A stretch of DNA of 64,000 nt from Ooceraea biroi. Taxonomy: Eukaryota > Arthropoda > Insecta > Hymenoptera > Formicidae. The translations under genes were made by a program, and so were the position numbers. The notes under the pieces were generated by a model that saw nothing but the letters and a program-made list of their open reading frames with translations, made no database searches and was not told the DNA's origin. Positions 11,957 to 23,024 of the stretch are shown here, in pieces. The first letter of the stretch is position 1, and the number at the start of each line of letters is the position of its first letter. The stretch covers positions 1,674,001 to 1,738,000 of the forward strand of contig NC_039515.1 in the NCBI RefSeq assembly GCF_003672135.1. Reading direction: 5' to 3'.

Positions 11957-13509
11957 TAAGCGACACACAAGCGTGCGTGATTCCACACGTTTCGGTATTC
12001 TAATATTAGCAGCTTATTCAGTTAAACGAGAAATATAGGTTTTCCGAAATCGCAGAGAGACGCAGCTGCTGTGGAAATTGGACAGCTTGTGTGGCAATGA
12101 TTATAGCATCTGGTAAATAAGTCGAAACAAGATTTGCATGTGCAAATGCGTATGTGTGTGTGTCTGCGTTGGCCTCTTATTATAGCGCGCCAATGTGGAA
12201 AAGCGACAATTAAGGACTTGGACGCCGTCGCAAATTCTTGCTATTAAATTATTAAACCTTCTAGAACAATTTTAACACAAAAATATAATAGTAATTTAAT
12301 ATTCTCTTTTTGCTGACGAGTTCCAGTTACGAATCCGCGCAGATGAGGCAGTTAATCATTTGAGACTTTCTTCCACCCTGCGACCCTGACCCAACGTAAA
12401 CAATATTGGATGCGCACGTTACAACTGATTTGAATGGATCCTTGTTGAGAGACAGAAATGTCAGATCAAGGACCGTCCGATTCGTTTGAGTAGAATAACT
12501 CTCGCATTGTCCCAGTCTGATTACAGTGAGTATTCCAACACGCGACGTATCATGTGTACGCAACGTGGTCGAGGTCCTGACTCAGAAAGAAAAATGGAAA
12601 AAAATACGTCTGCCCTCGCGGAAAGTGGGACGTGCTACTTTTAAATAGTTCTCTGTCATATGGCTCGGGTTATTATTGCACGATCCAGATGTTGCTGATA
12701 CTACCTCGTGCGAACGTGAGATACAGAGAGAGGCGAAAAGAATTGTACACATCCTGTGTGAAAACAAGCATCTGAAAATCTGAACACCAGTATAATATAT
12801 ATTAAACTTAACTACTTAAGGATTAAAAAACTCAAAAGGATTCAGAGAAACTGAAATAATTTAGTTACACAAATATTTCTCCCAAAGAAAAATACAAATT
12901 ATTGTACATAATGTAGAAAAGATTGCCGGATGTACGAGATTGTATGGTAAGTTTTGCGAACAAAAACGTAAAGTATACGAAATCTTCCCGACTCGTGGAG
13001 AGATCCGAACAGTTCCATTATCGCGTTGCGTAATTTCAGTTTCGCGTGTCGATTTAAAGGAGATCATTTATTGGCTGGATAGCAGGCCGCTGAATCACGT
13101 TTAAATTTAAGTTCTGCGTGCTTCCACCAGCTACAACCTCGTCTTCTCCGTGTCGAAGGTGCGTGGGCGTCTTTTTGAAAGCGCGACGATGACTCGTATT
13201 CCGTATCTGCAATCTTACCCTAAATGTATCTACCCTCTCGTATGCTAATGATTCACGTTCACATCGAGTGGATAATCTCATATTGATAATTTCTCGATGT
13301 GCATTATATTTTCCAAATTAATGATCTACTAAATGAATTCTGAACGAAAACAAAAAGGAATGATGTTGAGGAATATGATACGATACGGAGAAAATAAAAA
13401 AGAATAAAAATAAGTAAGAAAGAAAGAGAAAGAAATTAAAGATTTATCTCTGAACGAGTTGCACCCGAATCAGCGGCGTTTCTCGACGATTCTCTCTCTC
13501 TAAATTTCT
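11957..13509. other. Intergenic between Mp20 and the coiled-coil gene
   Basis: Minus-strand open frames at 12327-12563, 12582-12767 and 13054-13281 were inspected. They have no recognised domain, no convincing splice pairing with the coiled-coil gene (which ends at its own stop at 13510), and two of them lack an ATG. I see nothing else in this stretch. Confidence 0.4.
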
Positions 13510-16500
13510 TTAAAAATTCTGTCGCCGCTTGTAGTAGGTATGCTGAACGGGACGCGACTTGAAGAACTTCCTTCCGACTGACGTAATTTCCGCTTCTTGC
13601 TGAGCAAAGCAGAAACATAAAAAAGTTAATGAAACGTTTCTATTTAGTTATCTTAGCTCGATATCTCGGCTAATGACAAGTGAATGGGAGGATGAATAAG
13701 ATTATATATTAAAAACTCGTACATTCGCGCGTGCTCACTTTCACTTATTTCGATAATCTCCGTCGACTCTCACATGCGAGGAAACGCCATTATCCTATTA
13801 TTCTCCCTTACTTACGTTTTACTTTTAACGCGATTCTTTTCCTTTCCCATTCAGTTTTCATGCTACATACATTTTTCTAATAGTGCATAAACATCCGTAC
13901 CTCCTTCTGACTTTCCCTTTCTGTCGAGGAGCGATTCAGCGGCTGCGACGGCGGTTGCTTATCGTCCTCGTCGTCGTCGTCGCTAACATCCACGGATGTG
14001 GAGACCTAAAAGTGACATTCGAGGAATCGGCATAATTCATAAGCGCGGATTCACATATCCTTCCCTCGTCGGTAATTTCGTATTCCGTGAAACATCTGAT
14101 AATCTATAATTACTGCGATCGCACGCGCGTCAGCATCCACTTACGTTGCACTGTCCGGCCTCGGTTATTTCCGTGATGTCAGGATCAAAACGGATTCCAT
14201 ACTTGCGCTTCGCGTTCTTCTTCTGTTGGCTCTTCGACTGTGTTATCGGTTGTTTCTCTTCCTTTGTGAGGTTATCCTTGAGCTGCTTCCGGTCCTCGAT
14301 AGATCTCATCTGAAGCGCTTCTGTAGTTTCGCGCAACCTCCCTTGCAGCTCCTCATTACGTGTCACGAGCAACTCGTGATTGTTCCTCAAGTTGCTGTTA
14401 TCCGCTCTTACTTCCGTTAACGTCATGTTCAGCACGTTGTTTTCTTTCCTGATGTCATTGTTCATCTCGTTCAGATGATCTATCGTTTTTTTCAACTCTA
14501 CCAGCTGTGTTTCATGATTGTTCTTCAAGGCTGACACCTCTTTGTACTTGGCTTGCATGTTTTCATACAAGATCTCAGCACTCTGGATAAATACAGAAGG
14601 ATCATATTTGATCTTGCATGTATGAGAAGAGATTTTTATCTTAATATATAAGTTCACTCATACACTACCTTAATCCGCGTATTCTCTCGCTTTAGAACTT
14701 CTTCCTTTTCCCTCTGAAGAGTCTTCAATTGCTGTTGTAATTTAATACTGTCCAGTTCACTCGTAGTATTTATTCTATCTAGAGTCTTTTGCATCTCGTC
14801 ATTTTGCTCCTGTGCAAATTGCAGCTCCTTCTGCGTGTTGTTTAGTTTAGTCTCGAGATTCTTAGCATAGTCCATTTCGTTGGTTAATTTTTTCTCTATT
14901 CTGTTCACGTCATTGATGAGGTTCGACTCTCTTTGTTTTATCGCATTCATTATCGCTTCCAAGTTTTGAATCTGGAAGATAATATTTTGTTATAACAAAG
15001 TTCCTTTTCATATTGATGAAAAAGGTTACATATATAACGTACTCTTTCTGACTTTGCATTTAATTCCTTCTCGTACATATTTTGCTTATCCATCGATGCC
15101 TCGCATTTATTGTACATCTCGTTGTTATTCTCTTTCATTACTTCAATCTGATTTCTATTACAACACAAATTAAAATTTAGTAAACGTTTAATAAGATAAA
15201 AAAGATACTTTTAATTTTGATAAAAATCTAACATAAGTACTTACTTATACGTGGAATTTTCATCCTGAAGTTTTGAAAGAAGCACATCCTTTTGCGCCAT
15301 TAGTTCTGCAGTATTGCTCTTGTTTTGTTCCAACACTTTTAATTGTGATTGTAAACTTTCGTATGCTGATAGCAATTGTTGTTGTTTCTGAATAAAAATT
15401 AAATTAAAATATTCTATTAGAGATGTTTGTGTAGTTTTAACTAATAAAAAATAAAAGATAAATAAGATTTAATTATAATTCTTATGATTATAATTTAAAG
15501 AAACTGAAAAATCTAGAATTTTGTTCAATGTACTTCGACAAGTATCTTTTTTTCTCCGGCGTGCGCATTCGCTGTTGCATTTTTCTGGGAACAAAATTCG
15601 CGCTCGGTATCCTCCAGTTGCTTTCGCAATTTGGTTTGCTCCGTCAGGGTCTCTCGCATTCTGAAAAATATTCAGTTGATATTATCACTCATACGATTTA
15701 TTACGCTCGAGGCCGATGATACTTACTTCTCTTCTTGAATTTGTAATTTGTTTTCCAGTTGTGCGGCCAATTTCGCAACGTCACATTTTTCTTTCTCGAC
15801 CGTCTGCAGACGTGATTCATATTCTTGTAGCAAACGTTGTTGCTCCTGTCAGAAAAGTTCCACCAGTTGAAATACAATAAATCTACGACGGAAGAACTAT
15901 AGAATTTCATTGAAAGACATTTGAGATGACAAACTTTGACAAGCTTCAGCTTTTCCTGAGCATGTGTGTTGGCCAATTCGTTCTTCTGCAATTGTAGCTC
16001 GTACTCGGAATTTTCCAGTTGTTTTCGCAATTTATCTTCCTCTACTGTTGCCTCTTGTAGTCTAATCCGAAAAATCATTCTCGATAACATATCGCCATTT
16101 GTTTATAATTTATTTACAACGTATGAAGATTACCTCTCTTCCAGGAACAACGATTTATTTCTCAAATGCGCGATTTGATTCTCCTGATCTGCGATTACAA
16201 AATTAATCTTTTAATTAAATCAATCTTTACAGCTACGTTTAAAATCAAGATTTTAACGGCTTAGGTATGCAAGAGCGTGCCTTTCATTTTTTCATTGTTC
16301 GCCTGAAGTTTCTGGATGGTCTCTTGTTGCTTCAGAATCACGTTGTCATATAAGGAGGATAAATTAGCGTGATGCTGTTGGAAGCTGGCAAGAGTCTCAC
16401 TGATGTAATTGAAATATTCCGCGATGGTCTCGATGGATTCCCAAGTGCCATTCAGTCTACCGTGCCAAAAGAGAAGGAACGTCATAGCAGGATACACGAG

Positions 16501-17017
16501 AGATACTTAATCATTAAAAAAGATAAAAGGAAACAACGAGGATTACTTCGTCTGAATCTCCTCCTTGTTGCGTACTTCCGCTTCCAAGCAGGAGGAAAGG
16601 GATGCCTCCACTTCCTGGCTCTCTTTTAGCTTCCGTTTCAGGTTTTGGATGATCTGTTCCTGGTGTTGCAGGGCTTGCTGCTTGTTGGGCTCCTGTGTGC
16701 TTGGATTCTCGGGTGCTTGCTGCATCTATGAGTGTTCATGTATAAAAACTCCGTTCCAGAATTAAATTAAAAGAAAAAATGAAGAATAAAGCAAGATTCC
16801 ACGGCGGTTTACAATGGTAGAAGAGATACCTCTTCTGTTTGGTGCAATGAGATATTGCTTCCCGTTCGCTTCATCCACTGTACGATCAGCGTATCGATGA
16901 ACTTGCCGCTCTGCGTGCCCGCGCACGGCTTTTCGGAGTCTGTAATATTCGCATCAAGTTATAATGCAAATGTGCGAAATCACGCGAAATTATAAGACAA
17001 AACTTACCTTCTTGCAT
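13510..17017 (-). CDS. Long coiled-coil protein, possible synaptonemal-complex transverse filament type
   Basis: Fourteen exons with fully consistent phases give 697 residues: 17008-17017, 16830-16939, 16547-16725, 16281-16456, 16134-16188, 15935-16061, 15727-15845, 15534-15660, 15245-15387, 15043-15154, 14669-14971, 14145-14582, 13901-14005 and 13510-13599. The first exon codes only MQE plus one base. Residues 1-50 are non-coiled (SGKFIDTLIVQWMKR). From about 55 to 610 the protein is nearly uninterrupted Glu/Lys/Gln/Leu-rich coiled coil. The tail has a KYGIRFDPDITEITE segment, a run of Asp/Glu (VSDDDDDEDD) and a basic end (RKFFKSRPVQHTYYKRR). Exons 6-7 and 8-9 are a tandem duplication. The intron after exon 4 appears to be GC-AG. 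Size and architecture (short head, long rod, basic tail) resemble C(3)G/SYCP1-type filaments, but other coiled-coil families are possible and I do not recognise a diagnostic motif. Confidence 0.8.
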
Positions 17018-17766
17018 AATTTTTTAGGCACTCTTAGTATAAAAATCGTACATTCGATTGTATCATCAGCTCTATCTCGTTCTACGTGAAGCCTCGTATT
17101 GTTGCAAACTGAAGAAATTGATTGAAACAACTTCAGATCGATCGTTCGACAAGTAGTAAACAAACTGTTTACTCTGCAATTGTGCGCAATTGCTCTGATC
17201 GCAATGTTACCGTACGTATATAGAATGTTACGCTGAAATTTACGGCTTCTAGAATATAATTATTATTAGACGTTAGATATTTCGCACTTTGTAAGTTATA
17301 TTCTGAAAAATATAAGAGAGATATACACTTTTTAATTTCGTCGTATTTTACGCGCTCGGACGTACCGTAACGCTTTCTACCGGTCCTCGTGTGAACTAAT
17401 GCAAACACTCGTGCGTGCATCAATCACTTGCAATTACTCCGAAGTATCAAAACGATCTTTTAGGTTATATTTACTGCATGGTGTTCCATTTAAAATAATA
17501 CTTTTCAGTGAATACTTTCGAGAGATGCAGTCGTTAGTGTTCGCGTCGCCTGTGCTTGTGTAAGAAAATGTTAGAAAATGAGAAAAATGTTTTAATGAAA
17601 AATTTAGAAGTGATAAAATTCGTAAAACTCTTAAGCTTTTACAGCCTGAGATTTTGAGAGATCTGAAGATCTGATTGAGGAATCTTGAGAAACTGAATTT
17701 TTGTTTAGATATTATTATCGCAGAGTTAAAAACTCGTTAGTGCTCTGAAGTCTGTGAATATTAATC
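17018..17766. promoter_or_regulatory. Shared divergent promoter region, coiled-coil gene and APC7
   Basis: The 749 bases lie between the ATG at 17017 of the minus-strand coiled-coil gene and the ATG at 17767 of APC7. No other gene fits, so the region must hold both 5' UTRs and both promoters. It is AT-rich with no clear TATA box in the expected places. Confidence 0.55.
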
Positions 17767-19706
17767 ATGTCAGGGTTGTTCGAGCAAATCAAGCAGCTCT
17801 ACGATCAGGCGCTCTACTCCAATGTGATTTCTCTGACGAATCTAGTACTTTCCCTCAGCGAGCATAATGCTGACATGCTACCTGGCTATAGCAAATTTCA
17901 TGTATATGTTTATTACGCGGATGCTCACTTTCATTTGGGCAAATATCGCAGGGCAGAGACCCTCTACAAGAAGGCTCTACAGTTCCGCAAGTGCCTACTC
18001 AAGTCTAAAGGCACGGGAAAGCCACTGTTGGATGGGCAAAAGGATCTACCATCGGATGTTAATATCAAATATCAGATCCACTTGTGCCTGGTGAAATCCA
18101 AGAATCCACAGGAGGCATTACAAGTCTTACAGAGTATTCCTGGTAAGCAGCGTACTGCCAAGGTGAATATGGCACTGGCTAAGATGTTCCAGGAGCAAGG
18201 AATGGAGAGGTCTGCCATCACCACGTACAAGGAAGTCCTTCGAGAGTGCCCACTGGCATTGGAAGCGGCTGAAGGTCTCCTGTCTTTAGGAGTAAAGGGC
18301 GTCGAGGTGAACTCTCTGATCGTCAGCTCAGTCTCTGGCTCGCTGAACTTGGAATGGCTCAACACGTGGATCAAAGCTCATGCTCATATTCACAATAGGG
18401 AGTACACTCATGCTGTGACCTCGCTGCGCACGTTGGACAATGTCGTCTTGCTGAGGGATAATTTCAATCTGTTGACTATCATGGGCGAATGCTACTATTA
18501 TGCTGGCGATGACAAGAACGCCCTGATGTGTCTCAGGCGAGCCCGAGTTATTGAACCAGATATAACAAAGGGGTAAGTGCATCGACATTATTCAAAGTTT
18601 TGCCAAGAGATATCTGTTGATATCTATTGTTCTTTACTTCTTCGTAGAGTGGATGTTTACGCTGCAGTCCTGTACAAGTTGCATCACATCAAGGAGTTGG
18701 AGCGACTAGTACCGGCAATCACCACGAACAACGAATGTACCGGCGAGATTTACGTGGCGATGGCGTACTCGTTATATGCTGCCCGAAAGTTTAGTAGAGC
18801 GAATAGCCTGACTGCCCAGGCGTTGAATCTGAATCCCAATGACATAGAAGCCACCATATTGCGCGGCAACATACTCATCGAGCAGAAGAAGTACCAGGAT
18901 GCGTTGTTCTTCTTCAGGCATGCGGTACAGTTGAAACCCTACAGATACGAGCCGCATAAAGGCTTGGTAGACTGTCTCGTTGGAATGCACAGGTTGCGAG
19001 AGGCTTTGAATATTGCCAGCAGTTCCTGTAAACAACTTGGGCACACCGCCAGAGTTTTAACAGTGAGTCTTAAAGTCTGAAAGAAAAGTTGAGAAAAAAG
19101 CACGTAACATTTTGCATTTCTTTTCGCAGCTGTACGCATCCGTGTTGATGAAGGATCCTGTATCGGTGGGCAAGGCTAAGAATCTGCTCGAGAAGGCACT
19201 GTCCCAAGACGAAGTCTACTTAGCCGCAGTGTACCTACTCGCGGAGATATATGAGCAGGAAATGAACCTGGAGGCGGCCATTGAATTGCTCGAGAGGCAG
19301 GTGGAGATCCATTCCACCTGCAAGCTCCATCAGACTTTGGGAGACTTGTGGGCGAGAGTGCACAACGAGGAAAAGGCTCTAGATCATTACGCCATAGCCT
19401 TGAAGTACATTTTTCTCTATTTTTCTGATCGTTGATTCACACATGATTCATCCAGGTAAAGTACATTTATTTTTTATTTTCAGTTTGGACCCAAGCAACA
19501 GGCGGGCTCTAGAGGGAATGCACAGGTTGGACAATTCTTCCAGCAAGTTGGACTCTGCTTACTACATGACTGTCGGTGAGGAACAAGCGGATACGACCTA
19601 CGATGTTGGTGACGGCTTACCGGACACGGACAACGACGAGGCACCCGAAGAGAGCGAGACCGAAGCCATTTGGTCGGACATGGACTTGGAGGCCAATAGT
19701 CAATAG
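17767..19706 (+). CDS. APC7: Anaphase-promoting complex subunit 7 (APC7)
   Basis: TPR-superhelix scaffold subunit of the APC/C ubiquitin ligase that drives mitotic and meiotic exit in the nucleus. Four exons, 17767-18572, 18648-19062, 19130-19404 and 19484-19706, give 572 residues, close to animal APC7 proteins. The N-terminus MSGLFEQIKQLYDQALYSNV and the segment YYADAHFHLGKYRRAETLYKKAL match the family. TPR units continue to about residue 500, for example ALFFFRHAVQLKPYRYEPHKG and KALDHYAIALKYNLDPSNRRALEG-type helices across the last junction. The C-terminal 60 residues are acidic (DTDNDEAPEESETEAIWSDMD), as usual for APC7. AATAAA at 19731 follows the stop closely. The ATG at 17767 begins the conserved N-terminus. 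Confidence 0.95.
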
Positions 19707-19730
19707 TTCGTCACTGGATAGGAATATAAT

Positions 19731-19736
19731 AATAAA
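19731..19736 (+). terminator. Polyadenylation signal of APC7
   Basis: AATAAA lies 25 bases after the APC7 stop codon. This predicts a very short 3' UTR unless a distal signal is used. Confidence 0.5.
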
Positions 19737-20510
19737 TGGAAGTCGCTGGATCTTTTAGCTTCTAGTTAACGAACAATTCCAATCTCTTGGAAAAAGAACG
19801 TTGCAGGCATTCAGCGTGAAATGGAACGAGACTAGTGTCTGTGATTCGATAAATTCGGTGGAATGCAATGAATTGTACGCTTTTCTTTTTTTATTTATGG
19901 AAGATAATAAGATTTGTTTCTCACAGTTGTGCTTTGTAATATTGTCATTACGCAAACGAAACCCAGAATTTATAAAACTGTTTGTTGGACAAATGTTCTT
20001 TTTCCCTTTCATACCTTTACATGTAAGAAATTCCGACGAGGATCCTTTATTAGAATTTATCGGAACTACTTTTTCAAATTTCTGTCAGCCTATATAGGGA
20101 ATGACAATTCCACTTTTCGCCATCATATCTCAAAAAATTTAGTTTAAAAAAACTCTGCTACGAGCCTTCATTGTCTTGGCATAAATTTTTATCTATTACT
20201 TACTATTCACTGGATCAAACAAATTTTTATTTTCAAATGACACGATTCAACAATCAGCTCTAAATGTTGAAAAGAAGAAAGAATAAAAGGAAGAAAAGTG
20301 ACATAAGAATTAAGAATCATCAATGAGTATATAATTGTACATTCATGGCAGTGACGCTCTTTTCACACATGCGTATTGTATGAGCATTCTGAAGTATTAT
20401 AAAGTTCATGAAGCGAGGTCCTATCGTACAATATTGAACAACCTCCTTATCTTGCGAATGCGCATTTCGCTGTATCAGGTATAGAATCGGAAGAGTTGCA
20501 CTATTATATA
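19737..20510. other. Intergenic, APC7 to transposon
   Basis: AT-rich sequence with no coding or RNA signature that I can see. It ends at the TATA target sequence flanking the left end of the mariner-like element. Confidence 0.5.
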
Positions 20511-20874
20511 CAGGGTGGTCCACTTAAATCGATCATCTTAGATATTTCACTTGTTTTTGATGATACGAAAAAATGTCTAAGGAAAAAGTTGCACCGTTCG
20601 AAGGGGCTATCATGATGACAGAACAAAAATTTTTTCAAGGCTATTTTTTTCGGAGATTCAAAGGTCAAGATAATTTTTTTAAATGGAACTACATATTTTT
20701 GTTTGCGCAATTTTATAGCCAACATCGAGAGGAGTTCAGCGACCTATGACAACATGACCTTTAAATGATCTTGAACGCGGGAAACAGAAAAATCAAACTT
20801 TATGCTCTTCAACACAAAAATTTATTTAAGGAGGTGTTCGAAATGATGTCCTCCGACTTCAATACATTTTCTAA
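20511..20874 (+). repeat. Left inverted arm of the mariner-like element
   Basis: This arm is the reverse complement of 22156-22519, with only scattered mismatches visible by eye. The match stops abruptly at TTCTAA (20874), where the inverted transposase fragment begins. Confidence 0.9.
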
Positions 20875-21005
20875 GGCTCCATGGACGTTCTACTCATCGA
20901 AGCCACCTTAAATTTTCGACGGTCCAATAGTTCATATTTCTTCTATTTACTTGTCCATGGTTAGTGAACATTGATTCATCGGTAAACACTCTCATGTTCT
21001 GGAAT
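20875..21005 (-). pseudogene. Inverted transposase fragment (first catalytic Asp region)
   Basis: Read on the minus strand, this stretch encodes VFTDESMFTNHGQVN and continues through YWTVENLRWLR to a stop. It is a diverged copy of the segment encoded at about 21590-21720 on the plus strand (FTDESTFTNHGQVN). At its end (CCATGGAG) it jumps directly to sequence matching the arm at 22156, so about 430 bases are missing relative to the plus-strand copy. It shows a second, internally deleted element inside the same insertion. Confidence 0.85.
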
Positions 21006-21141
21006 TCAATGGAATGTAAGATTGAAATAATTCCATACATGTATTGCGTGCGTGTGTGTATGTGTATGTAAATATTTATGATCGTGAAATGCTTTCGCAG
21101 TTCAGTTCATTTCCTGAGCTTCTCGATATCAGAGTTTAAAT

Positions 21142-22105
21142 ATGACTGATTATAGGAAAGAGGAAAGAATAGAAATGCTTCTTATTTACGGTGAAAGCGG
21201 AAGAAGCTCTACAGAGGCGCAGAGAATGTACGGCCAAAGATACCCTGAAAAGCGTTTACCGTCTCGCGCTGCTTTTGACCGTCTTATTAAAACATTTCGT
21301 GAAACTGGAAGTGTTTGTTCACGTAAGAAAATGCGACCTCGTTTGCAAACTAATGAACCAGCAGAAGTTACTGTTTTGGCTGCAGTGGCAAATAATCCAC
21401 ATATCAGTTCTCGACAAATACAAAGAAATACTGGTATTTCCAAGACAAGTGTTTTACGCATTCTTAAACGCCACTCATTTCATCCATATCACATTGCATT
21501 GCATCAAGAACTTCATGGAAATGATTTTATTAATCGAATAGAATTTTGTCAATGGGCGCTACAACAGTTGGAGGTCAATGAATTCTTCTTCAACGGAATA
21601 TTGTTTACCGATGAATCAACTTTCACTAACCATGGACAAGTAAATAGAAGAAATATGCACTATTGGTCCGTTGAAAATCCAAGGTGGCTTCGACAAGTAG
21701 AACGTCAACGTCCATGGAGTCTTAATGTATGGTGTAGTGTTTTACACAATCGAATCATTGGCCCTTTCTTTATTGATGGTACATTAAATGGTCAAAAATA
21801 TGCTGATTTTTTGTCCCAACAATTACCAAACTTATTGGAAGAGGTGCCGTTAGAAACTCGTTTACAAATGTGATATCAGCATGGTGGTTGTCCGGCTCAT
21901 AACGCACGTGTTGCACGTACAGTTTTACACGAAATGTTTCCGGAACACTGGATAGGAAGAGGAGGACATATCAGTTGGCCAGCACGTTCTCCTGATTTGA
22001 ATCCTTTAGACTTTTTTGTGGGGAGTGTTAAAGAACACTGTTTACAATGATGTACCAACTACACAAGAGAACATAAAGAGAGCGCATTTTGAATGCATGT
22101 ACTAA
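21142..22105 (+). pseudogene. Tc1/mariner-superfamily transposase, inactivated
   Basis: Cut-and-paste DDE/D transposase. The N-terminus (MTDYRKEERIEMLLIYGESG) is a helix-turn-helix of the type found in many arthropod elements. A second HTH follows (ISSRQIQRNTGISKTSVLRIL), then the catalytic region FTDESTF with the first Asp. An in-frame TGA at 21871-21873 breaks the gene. After it the same frame continues with QHGGCPAHN, where Gly stands at the position of the second catalytic Asp. SPDLNPLDFF with the third Asp follows. A frame break near 22010-22040 then leads to a stop at 22048-22050, while the remaining homologous reading continues in another frame to 22105. By residue count the second-to-third Asp spacing is about 41, suggesting a DD41D-type lineage (inference). 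Confidence 0.9.
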
Positions 22106-22155
22106 TATAAATTCAGAAATGATAGAAAGAGTAAGAGTATCATTTGTGCATCGTA

Positions 22156-22519
22156 TTAGAAAATGTATTAAAGTCGGAGGACATCATTTCGAACACCTCC
22201 TTAAATAAATTTTTGTGTTGAAGAGCATAAAGTTTGATTTTTCTGTTTCCCGCGTTCAAGATCATTTAAAGGTCATGTTGTCATAGGTCGCTGAACTCCT
22301 CTCGATGTTGGCTATAAAATTGCGCAAACAAAATTATGTAGTTCCATTTAAAAAAAGTATCTTGACCTTTGAATCTCCGAAAAAAATAGCCTTGAAAAAA
22401 TTTTTGTTCTGTCATCATGATAGCCCCTTCGAACGGTGCAACTTTTTCCTTAGACATTTTTTCGTATCATCAAAAACAAGTGAAATATCTAAGATGATCG
22501 ATTTAAGTGGACCACCCTG
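22156..22519 (-). repeat. Right inverted arm of the mariner-like element
   Basis: The arm is complementary to 20511-20874 and ends CACCCTG next to TATA. It includes non-coding sequence beyond the transposase 3' end. Confidence 0.9.
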
Positions 22520-22644
22520 TATATGTATGGTACGACGCTTCGTCGGCGTCCGTCGGTCCGTCGCGATTGCGTCGTCGCAGTCGCACGCAGTCGTACATAG
22601 GTGATTTCATCGTCGAGTATTTGTGCAATTATAACGGCTACGCC
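22520..22644 (+). other. Candidate 5' untranslated exon of the amino-acid transporter
   Basis: A short GC-rich, CpG-rich stretch directly right of the transposon ends at a strong donor (GCC followed by GTAAGTATG, intron from 22645). The coding start is about 380 bases further on, with acceptor-like CAG or TAG sequences just before the ATG at 23025. This suits a non-coding first exon. There is no direct evidence of transcription. Confidence 0.4.
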
Positions 22645-23024
22645 GTAAGTATGCTTTGTACATCTCGATACGTGCCTGAATTAACCGAGAATTGGTTTAT
22701 CGAACGTTCGCGGCAAAAATATGATTGATGTTTCGCAAACTCGCCATCACCACCTGTCATCGTCATGACATATCGTGTCGGAACACCGTGAACGCACAAA
22801 ACACCATATGCCGATCTTTGTTCGTCGATCTTTAATTTCACAAGCGTTTACTGCACCGTACTCGATCGTCAAATTGAGATTCTTACTTAGAGATGAAAAA
22901 TATTTGATTGTCATTTAACACGATAATGAAAACTCGATGAAAATAATTATCTTTCGAGCGAACACGGTAATATTTATCGCTTGACTCGTCGGTAGCCGGA
23001 GCTTGAAATTCCACAGAATTCATC

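Larger units (their letters stand above)
20511..22519 (+). mobile_element. Composite Tc1/mariner-superfamily element with long inverted arms, defective
   Basis: The element begins CAGGGTGGTCC and ends with its reverse complement. TATA lies on both sides, consistent with TA target duplication. The inverted arms run about 364 bases on each side (20511-20874 and 22156-22519) and are nearly identical. Between them lie a plus-strand transposase pseudogene (21142-22105) and an inverted fragment of a second, diverged transposase copy (20875-21005). The long arms are therefore probably not simple TIRs. They look like an internally deleted copy in opposite orientation joined to a fuller copy. It cannot encode an active transposase. 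Confidence 0.9.

Noticed and set aside
12327..13281. Three minus-strand frames as extra exons of the coiled-coil gene
   Set aside because: The coiled-coil gene already closes with a phase-consistent last exon and stop at 13510. These frames show no coiled-coil character, and two lack ATG.
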